Shown here: piece after piece, positions 39,944 through 50,472 of the stretch
Position numbering within the stretch: position 1 is the first letter of the stretch
How the letters are laid out: each line of letters begins with the position of its first letter
Assembly (NCBI GenBank): GCA_018806915.1
Contig: JAGKQI010000093.1
Span: forward strand, 372,001 to 436,000
Origin: Phytophthora colocasiae
Lineage: Eukaryota; Oomycota; Peronosporomycetes; Peronosporales; Peronosporaceae
DNA length: 64,000 nt
Direction of reading: 5' to 3'
Notes under the pieces: model-generated
Told to the model about the DNA's origin: nothing
Database searches by the model: none
The model's input: the letters and a program-made list of their open reading frames with translations, nothing else
Made by a program: the position numbers and the translations under genes

Positions 39944-42900
39944 TCATTTGGCAGGTTCCCATTCGGGGCACTCTCGAGGTAGAACGAACAGCTCCTGACG
40001 CTCGTCCGGGTTCGTGAACGGGAGGTTGTACGTTAGTGACACGATTTCTAAGCGGGGTAGTCGGAGATAACCTGAGAACAAACCACAAGACACACACCAG
40101 TTAGTCAATTGGAACAAAGGACTCATTGCACCGCCATGAATCAGCAATGGTCAGTCAGAAACCTACCTGTCTTCGTTGGTACCAAACCCAAACGGAACAC
40201 TTGCTCGTCATAAGGGAGCAAGTCTTCTGTGGCATTTGTACGACCCGAGATGAAGAACGCTCCATCGGCATCCACTGGCTTGACTCGCAGGCTGTGGAAA
40301 ACTGCTTCGTTGTTTCTTACTCGGACATCCATGTACACGACGACGCCCTCAACGCCAAACGGTGGGGTCTCGACACTGAATGTGAGTGGGGCGTCCACGA
40401 ACGAAACGGTCGGGATCTCCAGCCACGAGCTCACGACATCGTTGCCAGCACCATCAGGATCTCTGGCAATCGATGACGACACGCGTTTCCAAAGCACTTT
40501 AACACGACCAAGAGTGACAAATGGAGATGCCATCTTGGGCATCAGCCGCAGGCAGAAACATCGCGAATCACCGTCGTTGAAAGTCGCACAAACGTCAGCA
40601 CTTTGGCTACTGCTGGTGGATACCGCTCCGAACCCCGAGACAGCCATATCTTCAACTATGCTCGCCTCCCGAGACTCAAATTCCAGCCCCAGTACTTGCA
40701 AGGGCTCCCCTGATGTGCACGTGACGCTACCTTGAAAGCTCACCGAGTTCCCAACACAGCCGTAAGAGCCCTTCGACATTTGGGCAGCACCAGGTACACC
40801 ACCTCCGCTCAGGAAGTCGTGAATTAATCCGCCCTGAATGCTGAATGGATTGTGGCAAACCAAATCAAACCGCTCGTCAAAGCCCACTGCCACGCCAGCT
40901 TTTGTATTGTATGCAACAGATACCACCAACGTCACGGGAGTTGCTCTTGTAGAGCGAACAATTACTCGGAACGTTTCATCGGATTCGGGGTCTTTGTTGG
41001 GAAGCGAAACAAGATCTCGAGGTTGTAAATTTGAGTCCATAGCCATGGGTATCAATGCTCCCCCTTGCTCTGTAAAGAAAAATGCATCGTGCGGCGATGC
41101 AGACACTGGAGGAGGCTCGCAAACAACGCGGAATGTCACGTTCTCTAGTGTATCTTGATTGGATGACAGCTTGAACTCAAGCTCACGGTAATCCCCAGTC
41201 AAAAGAGGTTTCTGAGACAGCATCGACAATGTGGCCTTGGCGCGAGGCTGCAAAATCATCAGAGATGAACCCCGGAGATGTGCCGTGCCATCTTCTTGTA
41301 TAGGTTCCGTTGTATCAACATGACCAGGTCGAGGGCCCTCAACAAGTGAAAACATGGATTTCCTTCTCGAAAAGCTTGGAGAAGCGGACCCATTGCCCAT
41401 AGCGGGCACACGCCCGTTAACAAGATATGGCTGCGGCGTTTCCCGTTGCTCGGCAGACGCGCGTTCAACCAGCAGGCTGAAGATCAAGAACTCTTCCTCA
41501 GGCTGCACACCATCCGCGTCAACGCCATTCACCTTCGCAGCATGATCTCCACTCAGATAGAACCGCACTTCCTGGATGGACAACATCTGCCGACCATCCA
41601 GTACGTGCAATGGGAGTTGGAACTCTTTGACTGCTTTGTGAGTAAACTCCAGTGACGCATAAAATTTTCCATCTACGCGAGCTAGAGGTCCAGAATCCAC
41701 GTCGGCCTGGTGGTAGATCACAGTACAGTAACGCTCGTCGTTGAAAACGAACTCTATCTTCGACAATACAAGCGGTGACGGGAAATGTGACCGCAATCCT
41801 AACTCGAGCGTCACGTCTTCCTTCACACAAGCCGAGGCACGATCAAATTGTGCTGTTAATGCAAACACCGGACGGGATCGATCAAGCGCCAGTTCATAGC
41901 CACTTCCAAGCGCCGAGTTCTCCGTGAATGGGACTCCAAGTGCCGCAGGGTTTCTCCACGCAGTTAAAAAAGAATCCTGGATGCGTCCACGCTCTTTCGG
42001 AGACACAAATTCTTCCACAACAGGCGACAATAACTGCAGCGAATAGTCCACGTACGCTGCAGTATCGCCTTGACGAAAGGTGCAGATCAAAAGCTGCTTC
42101 AGAATCTGAGCCGTTTGAGCCCAGCAGTTCTCGATCGCAAACGTCGCTTTTGCTTTCTGTAGTTCAGCGCGCGAACGATCATACTCGCCAGACGCAAGTC
42201 GCTCTGTGCCCAAATGGACCAGGAGCCGGCTTTTCATCCGACTGCGTGGGGCATTGTGGTCAGCACAATACATCGTCAGATGCTGGATAGCATGCTCCAA
42301 GAGAACAATCGACCGCTTAGCATGGGGAACAGTCTTCTCCATCGCATGTCGGTACTTCACAAGTGCTGCTATTGATGGATCTTGTGATGCTGCTTTCGCT
42401 TCGGATACCACCGGGTCACCCCCAACGAAAACTGAAGGTACCACGACAAAGTCCCGCTCCGATAACATCTCACCGTTAGACGTGGCTGCGGGGACGGTAG
42501 TAGCAGCCGTAAGACCCAGTTTGGCAGCTGCTTTCCTCCGGAACATAGCGTACTTCGCTGCAATGGAGTAATATAAATACGGCTCCTTATACACGTCCGA
42601 GTCCAAGCCATTGCTGGGCAGTGAACCTCGAATGGATGCAGCTTCAGCCAGCAATTGAGCGAAAACGTGATACTGTCGAGACACCCATTCCCAATGTTCG
42701 TAAGCTCGATTTGCCACAATAATTGCGCGAGAGTACACGCCCATGTGGCGATGCAATTGGTCCACCGCGCCCTTGATGTTGTTGGAGGAGAAAATCAAGT
42801 GGTAGCACAGTTTAAAGTTGACGAACTCCGCCATCGTCATGACCTGCGTATAAGCGATGCAATCCGTCGATTCACTCTCGTTCAATGGCAGTGCAATGAT

Positions 42901-43746
42901 AGCTCGATACGATGCTTCATAGTGCTGCAGCACCTTTGTCGTATACCGCCGGAACTCGTAGTAGTGTGCAATCTTGAAGCTCAACCTCGCATGCAGAGCT
43001 TGATACCCTGGTGTCTTGGCCAGCGCCTTCTTATACCGCTTCACACGCTTCGACTGCGACTTGTAGTACTCAAGTGCCATATTGCGGACCGACGACTCCA
43101 ATTTCCCCAGTACAGCAGATCCCCGCACCAGATCTCTAGACCGTAGCAGTACCAAGCCCTTGGCATCAGTTTCCAGCTTCCTCCTCAGATTTCCTAGTCT
43201 CTCCTCAGTGGTGTTCATCGGAGCAACTCCAGCATCGTCCACTTGCTGCATCAGAATCAGCATTACCCGACATTCTCTAGCTGCATCAATGTTAAAAACC
43301 CAACTCAGATTCAATAACACGAGTTTTACTCAATAAAACCCACCTGATAACGTGCGTTTGAGTTTCTCCACCTCCTCTCGGAGCGTCACCTCCCTTTGTT
43401 GCCATTCCTGCGGGCTCCAACGTGGGTCGAACTCATCGAACAGCAGCACAACAGCCGGTAGTAGCTCGTGGTGTTTCTTAAGCCATCTCGCTTTAAGAAC
43501 ACCCTGCGTACGGTAGCCTTCAAAGTCTCTCTGCGTCTGGTTGGGGAATGTTCCGTGCTTCTCCCGGAGCTCCTTCTTCACGGGGAAGCGATGCTCACGA
43601 GGCAGCGACGCGAAGTGCAGCTTCGGCACAAACTCCTCGTTGGCTGCACGCACCAGTGGGAGCACTTTAGCTTGTAGCTCGCGCACACCCAGCGCCGCAA
43701 TGAGCGGGTACGGCGTCTCCTTGAGCTCCGTGCCAAAGCTCTCCAT
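39944..43746 (-). CDS. TRAPPC11: TRAPPC11-like TRAPP complex subunit (foie gras domain)
   Basis: Exons 43746-43344, 43280-40167 and 40071-39944 give 1,214 residues, with splice sites GTGGGTTT/GATGCAG and GTAGGTTT/TTCTCAG all in phase. Exon 1 has SFGTELKETPYPLIAALGVR and DFEGYRTQGVLKARWLKKHH. Exon 2 opens with the foie-gras region (LEYYKSQSKRVKRYKKALAK, GYQALHARLSFKIAHYYEFR, EFVNFKLCYHLIFSSNN), followed by long beta-rich C-terminal domains (gryzun-like). This matches TRAPPC11, a subunit of the TRAPP tethering complex for ER-Golgi transport. The start is close (145 bp) to the divergent glyoxalase II gene. No damage is seen. Confidence 0.87.
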
Positions 43747-43891
43747 GGCCGCGCTACCGAGCTTTTGCCTCCCTTTGGAAGAGTGCAGCGGTATACCGGT
43801 AATTCGACTACCATCTAAAACCGGTATTATCTATCGGTGGTTCTCACCATGTACCGGTAATTTGCGAGCGACTTGTCCAGCACATGTGATC

Positions 43892-44968
43892 ATGTTGCTA
43901 CGCACGTGCACCATGCGCTGCCCTGCGGCTTTTACTACGTCCGCAAAGGCATTTACGACGTTATTGGCACCCCAGTGGCGATGCATGTCGAGTAAAGCGG
44001 CTGCAGCTGATGCCAAACCGAAGAAAAAATACCTGAACGATCCCAGTCTCCGCGTCCGGATCGTGCCCATGCTGCAAGACAACTACGGTTGATAGAACTA
44101 ACTACAAATAACACAATGTACGTAGGGAATAGCTAACAATACAGGATATTGTTGCAGGATACGTGGTGGTTGACGAGGCAAATCACACTATGTTCGCGGT
44201 GGATCCGGCCGAATCCAGCAAGATCCTGTCGGTGGTGAAGGAGGAGGAAACCGCGCGGAATCGCCATCTCCTCGGCGTCTTGACCACTCACAAGCACGCG
44301 TAGGTGGCATGCACTTACAGTGCCAGTATTATAGGGGATAATGTGGATTTCATGCGAGCTGTTGCAGGGACCATACTGGTGGAAATGAAGAGATCGCGAA
44401 AAAGTATCCTGGAATCATGATCGCCGGACCTGAGCACGAGCTGATCCCAGCGAGAAACAAGGCAGTGAACGGCGGGGACAAGTTCAAGATTGGTGCGGCC
44501 AAAGTGAAGGTGCTGAACGTTTCGTGCCACACGAAAGCGCACGTTGCTTACGTCGTCACGGGTGACGCCGAGACGCCACCGCTGCTGTTTCCTGGCGACA
44601 CACTGTTTGTTGGAGGCTGTGGACGTTTCTTTGAAGGTACGGCGGAGGATATGTACAGAGCATTGTACGAAGTGATTCTCACGCTGCCTAAAGACACGAA
44701 AGTGTACTGCGGTCACGAGTACACCATGTCCAATTTGCGTTTCGCGTTGAGTGTGGATCCATCTAACCAGGCATTGCGAGACAAGATTGCATCTGTCCGT
44801 ATTCGACGAGCGAAGAACCTGCCCAGCGTACCATCCTCGCTACGTGAAGAGATGCAGTACAACCCGTTCCTACGTGTGCATAATGAGACTATCCGCAGCG
44901 CTGTCGGTGGTACGGACCCCATCAGCGTTCTCGAAAACCTTCGTCGTCGCAAGGATTCATTTGAATAA
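43892..44968 (+). CDS. Hydroxyacylglutathione hydrolase (glyoxalase II), probably mitochondrial
   Basis: Exons 43892-44087, 44158-44299 and 44368-44968 give 312 residues. The N-terminus (MLLRTCTMRCPAAFTTSAKA, Arg/Ser-rich, no acids) looks like a mitochondrial presequence. Then VPMLQDNYGYVVVDE, the metallo-beta-lactamase zinc motif THKHADHTGGN, which is assembled across the second intron, HTKAHVAYVV, LFPGDTLFVGGCGRFFEGTA and VYCGHEYTMSNLRFA. All metal ligands of glyoxalase II are present, including the C-terminal substrate-binding region (RAKNLPSVPSSLREEMQYNP). It hydrolyses S-lactoylglutathione to lactate and glutathione. Confidence 0.93.
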
Positions 44969-45135
44969 AACAGAGGAAGGCTCGATCGCCCGCAAGATGA
45001 TAATACATGTACTTCAAGTACACATCAAACAGCTTTGATATCGTATTGCAAAATGCTTGAAGAATATCCGATTCTTTAAGCCTCCTAAGGTTCAGAACGC
45101 TTCCTCCAACTTAGGTAGTGGGGGTAAAAAGCTGT

Positions 45136-46623
45136 TCAGAACTTCAGAGCAGCAAGCGCCTGGTGGCGTAAAGGATGAAGCTTGCCAAGACAGACGCTGC
45201 AGATATCGCTGAAAGTTTGGTACGAAGCACGCATCTGTTGTTGCAGGTCGTCGCGGTCCAGATTTTCAGGGAGCGGTGTCGTCGGATTCATTACCATTCG
45301 GCGAAGGGCCTCAGCATAGTCGAAGTGAGCAAGCGCAAGTGGGAGATGGTTGCGCCAAGAAACGAGCTGAAGCGCTTTCAGGAGTTGTCGTCGAAACTCG
45401 TACGCTTGAATAACATTGCCCAGTTTGAAGTGAGCATCGGAAAGTAATCGTGTCACTGCAATGGATACGGAGTGGCTACGGTGAAAAGGTATCGCCTGAC
45501 CACGCACTTCAATACTCTTGGTAAAACCAGCAAGCTGACTCATCACGTCCGCGTACTTAAACTGGTTCAGGCTCTGTTTGGCTTTGTCCACTTTTGATCT
45601 CGCCGTGAGGGTTGCCGACATAATGGCAGCCGCAGAAACATCAAACTGACAGTCTGGGCAGACAAGCTTATCTTCCACTTGAATTAGCAAGCAGTCCTTG
45701 TCTTCGTCAGCCTTTAAAGAGCATCGTGGGCATCGGAATCCTTGTAAGAACCTGTCAACTGACTCATTCAGTGGTGTAGAGCACCGATCGCATTGGCAAT
45801 CAAAATGCTTTGTGTCTTGCAGCTCCTTCTGCCGTTCACTGCGTTCTTTATCGATGTCGATGTAGCTCAGTGTGATCTCTTCTCCTTTCTTGATGTCGCA
45901 CAATGCTCGTACCTCCATAATGCTGCCTCCTGCATTCGACCAGGTGCAATTTGGCTGACAACTGTGGTTAATCAATCCACAAATCGGGAACAAACCCACT
46001 GCCGCCACCAAATGCTTGTCATCCAATGCATCTAACGAGTAGGCGTTCTCGTTGATCTGCGCAGCTATGACAAGAATCTCATCCACCGGCAACTGACACT
46101 CGTCCGGTAGGTCTTCTAAGATTTTCTTGGCGCCAGCACGCACATGATCGACCCATGGTCCTCCTTCCTTGTCCAATACATGCACCAATTCCTTCACATT
46201 AACGTAGCTGGACGTCACATTTCCTTCCTCATCCATGTGGCGTTTGCCATCCATTGCATCCTGTGAGCGTTTAGCCAAAATGCGGATCAAGAGGCGCAAC
46301 AGATTCACGTCCGTGGACGTCTTGGACGCCACCAGATCCACTTCTTCCAGAGCTTCACATTCCTTCTCATGAACATCCTGTAGCTTCTCCTGGCACTCCT
46401 CACTGCAGAAAAAGACCTTGGAACAGTCGTCACAGCAAATGTCGGCGTCGGCAGCACGTAGACACACAGCGCAGAGTGCCGTGCGGTTGGCGGACAGCAC
46501 CACATTACCGTATGCAACATCTCGAAGTACACTCTCGCCTGTCTTCACGTCGCGCGTGGCTCGCAACAGTCGTCCACGCGTTGCATCGCGGTCAACACGC
46601 CACAAGAACTGCTCGGCCATCAT
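45136..46623 (-). CDS. SMYD-type SET and MYND domain protein
   Basis: About 495 residues from the ATG at 46623 (MMAEQFLWRVDRDATRGRLL). The frame is open upstream to 46719, but TTTTCAG just before the ATG and overlap with the divergent gene argue against the longer form. The SET domain is split by a MYND finger (CAVCLRAADADICCDDCSKV to HEKEC). Then come the SET motifs LINHSCQPNCTW and GEEITLSYIDI, and the post-SET cysteines CQCDRC. The C-terminal part is helical, as in SMYD proteins, which methylate lysines in histones and other proteins. Key residues are present; substrate unknown. Confidence 0.87.
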   Translation of the reverse strand: MMAEQFLWRVDRDATRGRLLRATRDVKTGESVLRDVAYGNVVLSANRTALCAVCLRAADADICCDDCSKVFFCSEECQEKLQDVHEKECEALEEVDLVASKTSTDVNLLRLLIRILAKRSQDAMDGKRHMDEEGNVTSSYVNVKELVHVLDKEGGPWVDHVRAGAKKILEDLPDECQLPVDEILVIAAQINENAYSLDALDDKHLVAAVGLFPICGLINHSCQPNCTWSNAGGSIMEVRALCDIKKGEEITLSYIDIDKERSERQKELQDTKHFDCQCDRCSTPLNESVDRFLQGFRCPRCSLKADEDKDCLLIQVEDKLVCPDCQFDVSAAAIMSATLTARSKVDKAKQSLNQFKYADVMSQLAGFTKSIEVRGQAIPFHRSHSVSIAVTRLLSDAHFKLGNVIQAYEFRRQLLKALQLVSWRNHLPLALAHFDYAEALRRMVMNPTTPLPENLDRDDLQQQMRASYQTFSDICSVCLGKLHPLRHQALAALKF

Positions 46624-46731
46624 CGACGAATGACGTCCCTGAAAATATGACATGGCTACATTAATTATAGTCCATCGATTTGTGTCATGACACAAATCGA
46701 TACACACTTCGTAAGCCAAGTCAATTTTACC

Positions 46732-49212
46732 ATGTTCAAGAAACTGTCGGAGCGCTTCCCCGCGGCAGCCACACGGCTAGAGGCGTACACAGGCGCAGGC
46801 AGCCACGATACCAAGACGACATCTCCCTCCTCAGACGCTGACACCACAGGGTCACCCTCTCCTGCTCCTGAATCCGACGGAAAGAGTCCCCCTCCCACTT
46901 TATTTGGTGAAGAGGATAATTCCTCCAAGAGTGATGATCACTCTTTAAAGGCAACTTTATCCGAGCGCTTCAACTCGGAGTCCATGTCCGCCGCAGCTTC
47001 CACTATGATGGGATTCATGCAAAAGGCCAAAGTGGTTGCTGCCTCTGCAGCTAAAGAAGGAGCAGTCAAAGCACGTAAAGCTCTTGATGCCGCTGACATG
47101 GACGCACTGCAGCGAAGACTCAGTTATGCACTCGATCGATCCACGGGCGAGGTGAATCTCGAACTGCTCAACTTCTCGTATATTACGGACAATATTGTGG
47201 CCATGGGCTTCCCCAACATGAACCTGGGGACCAATCGCACACTGCTAAAGGATAACCCTATTGATCTAGTGGCCATGTACCTTAATGGAAGCCATGGAGG
47301 TCACTATATGATCTGGAATTTGAGTGAGGAGACATACGACTACACGTACTTTGACAATCAAGTGCTGGAATTTAACTTCCCCGGCCACCCGGCACCCCCG
47401 CTGGGCTTAGTGTTCAAGATCTGCTCATCGATTGAGAACTGGCTGCAGGCGGACGAGAAAAACCTCGCAGCAGTGCATTGTCTGACGGGCAAAGGACGCA
47501 CAGGCACAGTGATTGCCTGCTATTTGGCTTGGGTTGGACAGTTTCCGAATGCAATGGAGAGTCTGGAATATGTTGCTGAACAACGACAGACGTCAGTGGA
47601 GAAGCTCACAATTCCGTCACAGCGCAGGTACGTTTGATATGCTTTTGGAATAGTATAATGCTCCGGTTTTCAAGTGGGGTGCTCATAATGTTAATTTGCA
47701 CAGATATATCCAGTACTTCAACAACGTGATGGAAGGTGTGAAGCCGCGGTCGTCGCCACTGCTGCTGCGTCGCGTGATCATTAACACTATTCCAGTGTTC
47801 GGAGAGCGACGAGTGCTCGAGCCGGCGAAGAAGGACTCGTCTACGGATGATGGATCGGAAACGGTTGGAGTGGAAGGCGAGTCGTTGACTCCTGCTGCTT
47901 CAACTGAAGAAACCACACAGGAAGAAGAAATGATTGAGATGGTTGAACAGGGTTGCTGTCCGTACCTGCAGATTTTTAAGGGAGGGAAACTCGTCTTCAC
48001 AACAACGTGGCAGGATATGGAAGATGGCCATGGAATTCAGTGGGCAAGTGCAGACGATGGCTCGGTATCGTTCAACGTGAATTGCATGTTGCAAGGAGAT
48101 ATTTTGATCCGTTGCCGTCACCTGACAGACGCTGGTGAACGCGTCTCGATGTTTCGTGGCGCATTCCACACGGGTTATATCCCGCAGGGCATTCTGAGGT
48201 ATGTTTTTCTGGCCTGGTCAAAATGATTGTTGTTGCTAATTCGGTGTTCTTTAATCTGCACTCATATCGCAGATTGACGAAGGCTCAGTTGGATGGTGCT
48301 TGTAGCGACTCCCGTTTTGACCAGGATTTCTTTGTCGACTTAATCTTTGCGGATGTGGAAACTGAAGGGAAAGGTGCAGCTGCGGGCGCGACTGGTAAGT
48401 AGTGTACTACTACTACTGGTACTGTAAATGTTTGGCTGGTTTTCTTACCCCACCTCGTTTTTGTTTCAGGAGCTGAAACGGCAAACACCCCAAAGAGTGA
48501 GGGTGTGGCATTGAATGAAGAAGATCGTCAAGCGTACGAAGACATGCTTCATCGTGATGAAGCCTTCTGGCAAGACATTGAGGATAGGAAGAAGAGGCTG
48601 CAGAAACAACGCGAGGAACAAGTGAAAACGAAGAAGGCGGAAGCAGAAGCTAAGGCCATCGCAGAAGCTGCTGCTGCAGAGGCTGAATCTAAAGCAAAGG
48701 CCGAGGCTGAAGCCAATGGAGAGAAAAAAGCCCAAGCTGCACAGAAGCAGAAGTCGTTCAGTATTAGCGGCACAGATGATGACACAGTTACAGCCAAAGA
48801 AAAAATCAACCGCAAGGGCAGTTGGAACGAGGAGAAGGACAAAGAACTGATGAGCGAGCTCGAGTCTTTAACAAGTGGAGCATTGGCCAAGGCTGCTGAG
48901 CATGTTGGGGAGGAAAAATCCGCTGAGACGGCAAAATTCGCGAGTGAGGAGGATGACCTAGCAGACATGTCGAAAGAGTTCGACGAAATGAAGAGCTTAG
49001 AGAAAGAGCTGGGCCTTCAGTCATTCTCTAGTGATCTGGTGAGTATTCCGGATGGCAAGGTCGATCCCCAGCTGGAGTTGCTCGATGCTGAGCTTAAGGG
49101 TCTGGAGGGTTTGTCTCCAAAAGCTGGCGATGATAACGATGACGTTATGAACTTTGGGGCGGATGATTTTGAGGAGTTGGAAGAATATTTGAGCGGCCTC
49201 TCGACCAAGTGA
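46732..49212 (+). CDS. PTEN-like phosphatase with C2 region and acidic coiled-coil tail
   Basis: Exons 46732-47627, 47704-48198, 48273-48394 and 48470-49212 give 751 residues, all in phase. An N-terminal Ser/Thr-rich region and a short helical segment precede the phosphatase domain, with DNIVAMGFPN, NLSEETYDYTYF and the active-site loop AVHCLTGKGRTGTVIACYLA (HCxxGKGRTG, the PTEN signature with both lysine and arginine). Exon 2-3 form a C2-like domain (CPYLQIFKGGKLVFTTTWQD; GDILIRCRHL; FFVDLIFADVE). The last 245 residues are Glu/Lys/Ala-rich coiled coil and an acidic end. By family it should dephosphorylate PtdIns(3,4,5)P3. Intact, divergent from the SMYD gene. Confidence 0.88.
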
Positions 49213-50381
49213 GAATACCGGTACAGATCCTATGTCGCTGTAGTGCTTGCATGTAGCCTTGGCTTGGTTATGGGTCCATAAGCATAAGTAAGCATGCAAT
49301 ACCTACGCTTTTGGGCCCGATGGATGGGCCTCGTGTTTCATATGAATTCTATGAAGTGAAACCCGTTAACGCAATAGATGTTTTCTCTTGTTGAGAGAGC
49401 TTTGTCGCTCCCAGCGACTACAAGATACAGATAAGACACATACTTGTAGCATTGGAATCAATGAGCATCTTACAGTACAGCCATTCACTTTAGTGTTAAA
49501 GTATTGTACTTTGACGTATGCATCAATTTAGGTCAATACCGGTATAGCTTTTCAGATGCATATGGTAGGCCCATATCCTACCATCCAAAGCTGATGATAG
49601 GGCAGAAAAAATCGATTTACTACTACTAGTAGTATTATAGCTTCATGTAATGCAATGTATTACGTGTTCGCGTACTGTAACCTGAATACTGTACCATGGT
49701 ACATGTACACTGGCTAGACTCTAGAAAAGCATTCTCGAATGCTTTTCTCATCCTGTTACCAAATCTTCATTTAAATTGCTTCAAAACAACTGGGATGACA
49801 TAAAGAGATGTGACGGCGATGAGTGCAAATCGGTACAGTTTACATGACATTGTACAAGTGTGATACAAGTGTCAAGATAATTACTAGTAGGTAGTAGTAA
49901 TTTACTACTACATGTAGTAGTATTTGGTTGGATGGTGAAACGATTTCTAAATAGCTCTATGCATTGGGGAAGCTGTAAAGGTGAATACATAGCAGCCCGC
50001 AGTGATTGCATGGTAATTTAACATATTGCTAATAGCAAAAATCAATCTGCACAGTATACGGTCGGTCACACACTCCTGTATTGTTACGTGTAGAATCCTA
50101 AAAGTATGCTGTACATGTACAGCTGGTACTCGGGCAGCAAAGCCCAACGTAGTTCATCACTCGCGTATCGTCCACGGCACAGCAGTGATTACGTACGTTT
50201 ACTTTTTGATCTCGAGGACACGACCATGGTACTGTACCATGGTACCGTATCAATGCCATTGATTCAATGGAGCCCATGAAAGAATTTAAAGCTTTGCTGC
50301 TCCCCTCAATTCCTCTACCTATCTCACTTCGATTCCTGCTCTCAACAACTCAAGCGCTCGCTTCCACAGCCTCAAGCAGCA
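49213..50381. other. Intergenic region with short inverted and triplet repeats
   Basis: This 1.17-kb AT-rich gap has no supported gene. It contains several short palindromes: TACTACTACTAGTAGTATTA-like runs near 49620 and 49886-49922, GTACCATGGTAC near 49691 and 50232, and a 26-bp inverted repeat at 49723-49748. The right part should hold the effector promoter. Confidence 0.5.
49723..49748. repeat. Inverted repeat, 12-bp arms
   Basis: AGAAAAGCATTC and its exact complement GAATGCTTTTCT are separated by TC. Could be a hairpin or a protein-binding palindrome; it lies far from either gene. Confidence 0.7.
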
Positions 50382-50464
50382 ATGCGCCTCACCTTCCTTT
50401 TGATCGCCGCTGCGTTGACCATCTTTGCCAGTACCAGCGATGCTGTATCGGTCGACCAGGCCAC

Positions 50465-50472
50465 TGGCGTTC
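50465..50472. repeat. Target-site duplication, left copy (hAT)
   Basis: TGGCGTTC recurs exactly at 52594-52601. Eight bases is the hAT length. Confidence 0.88.
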
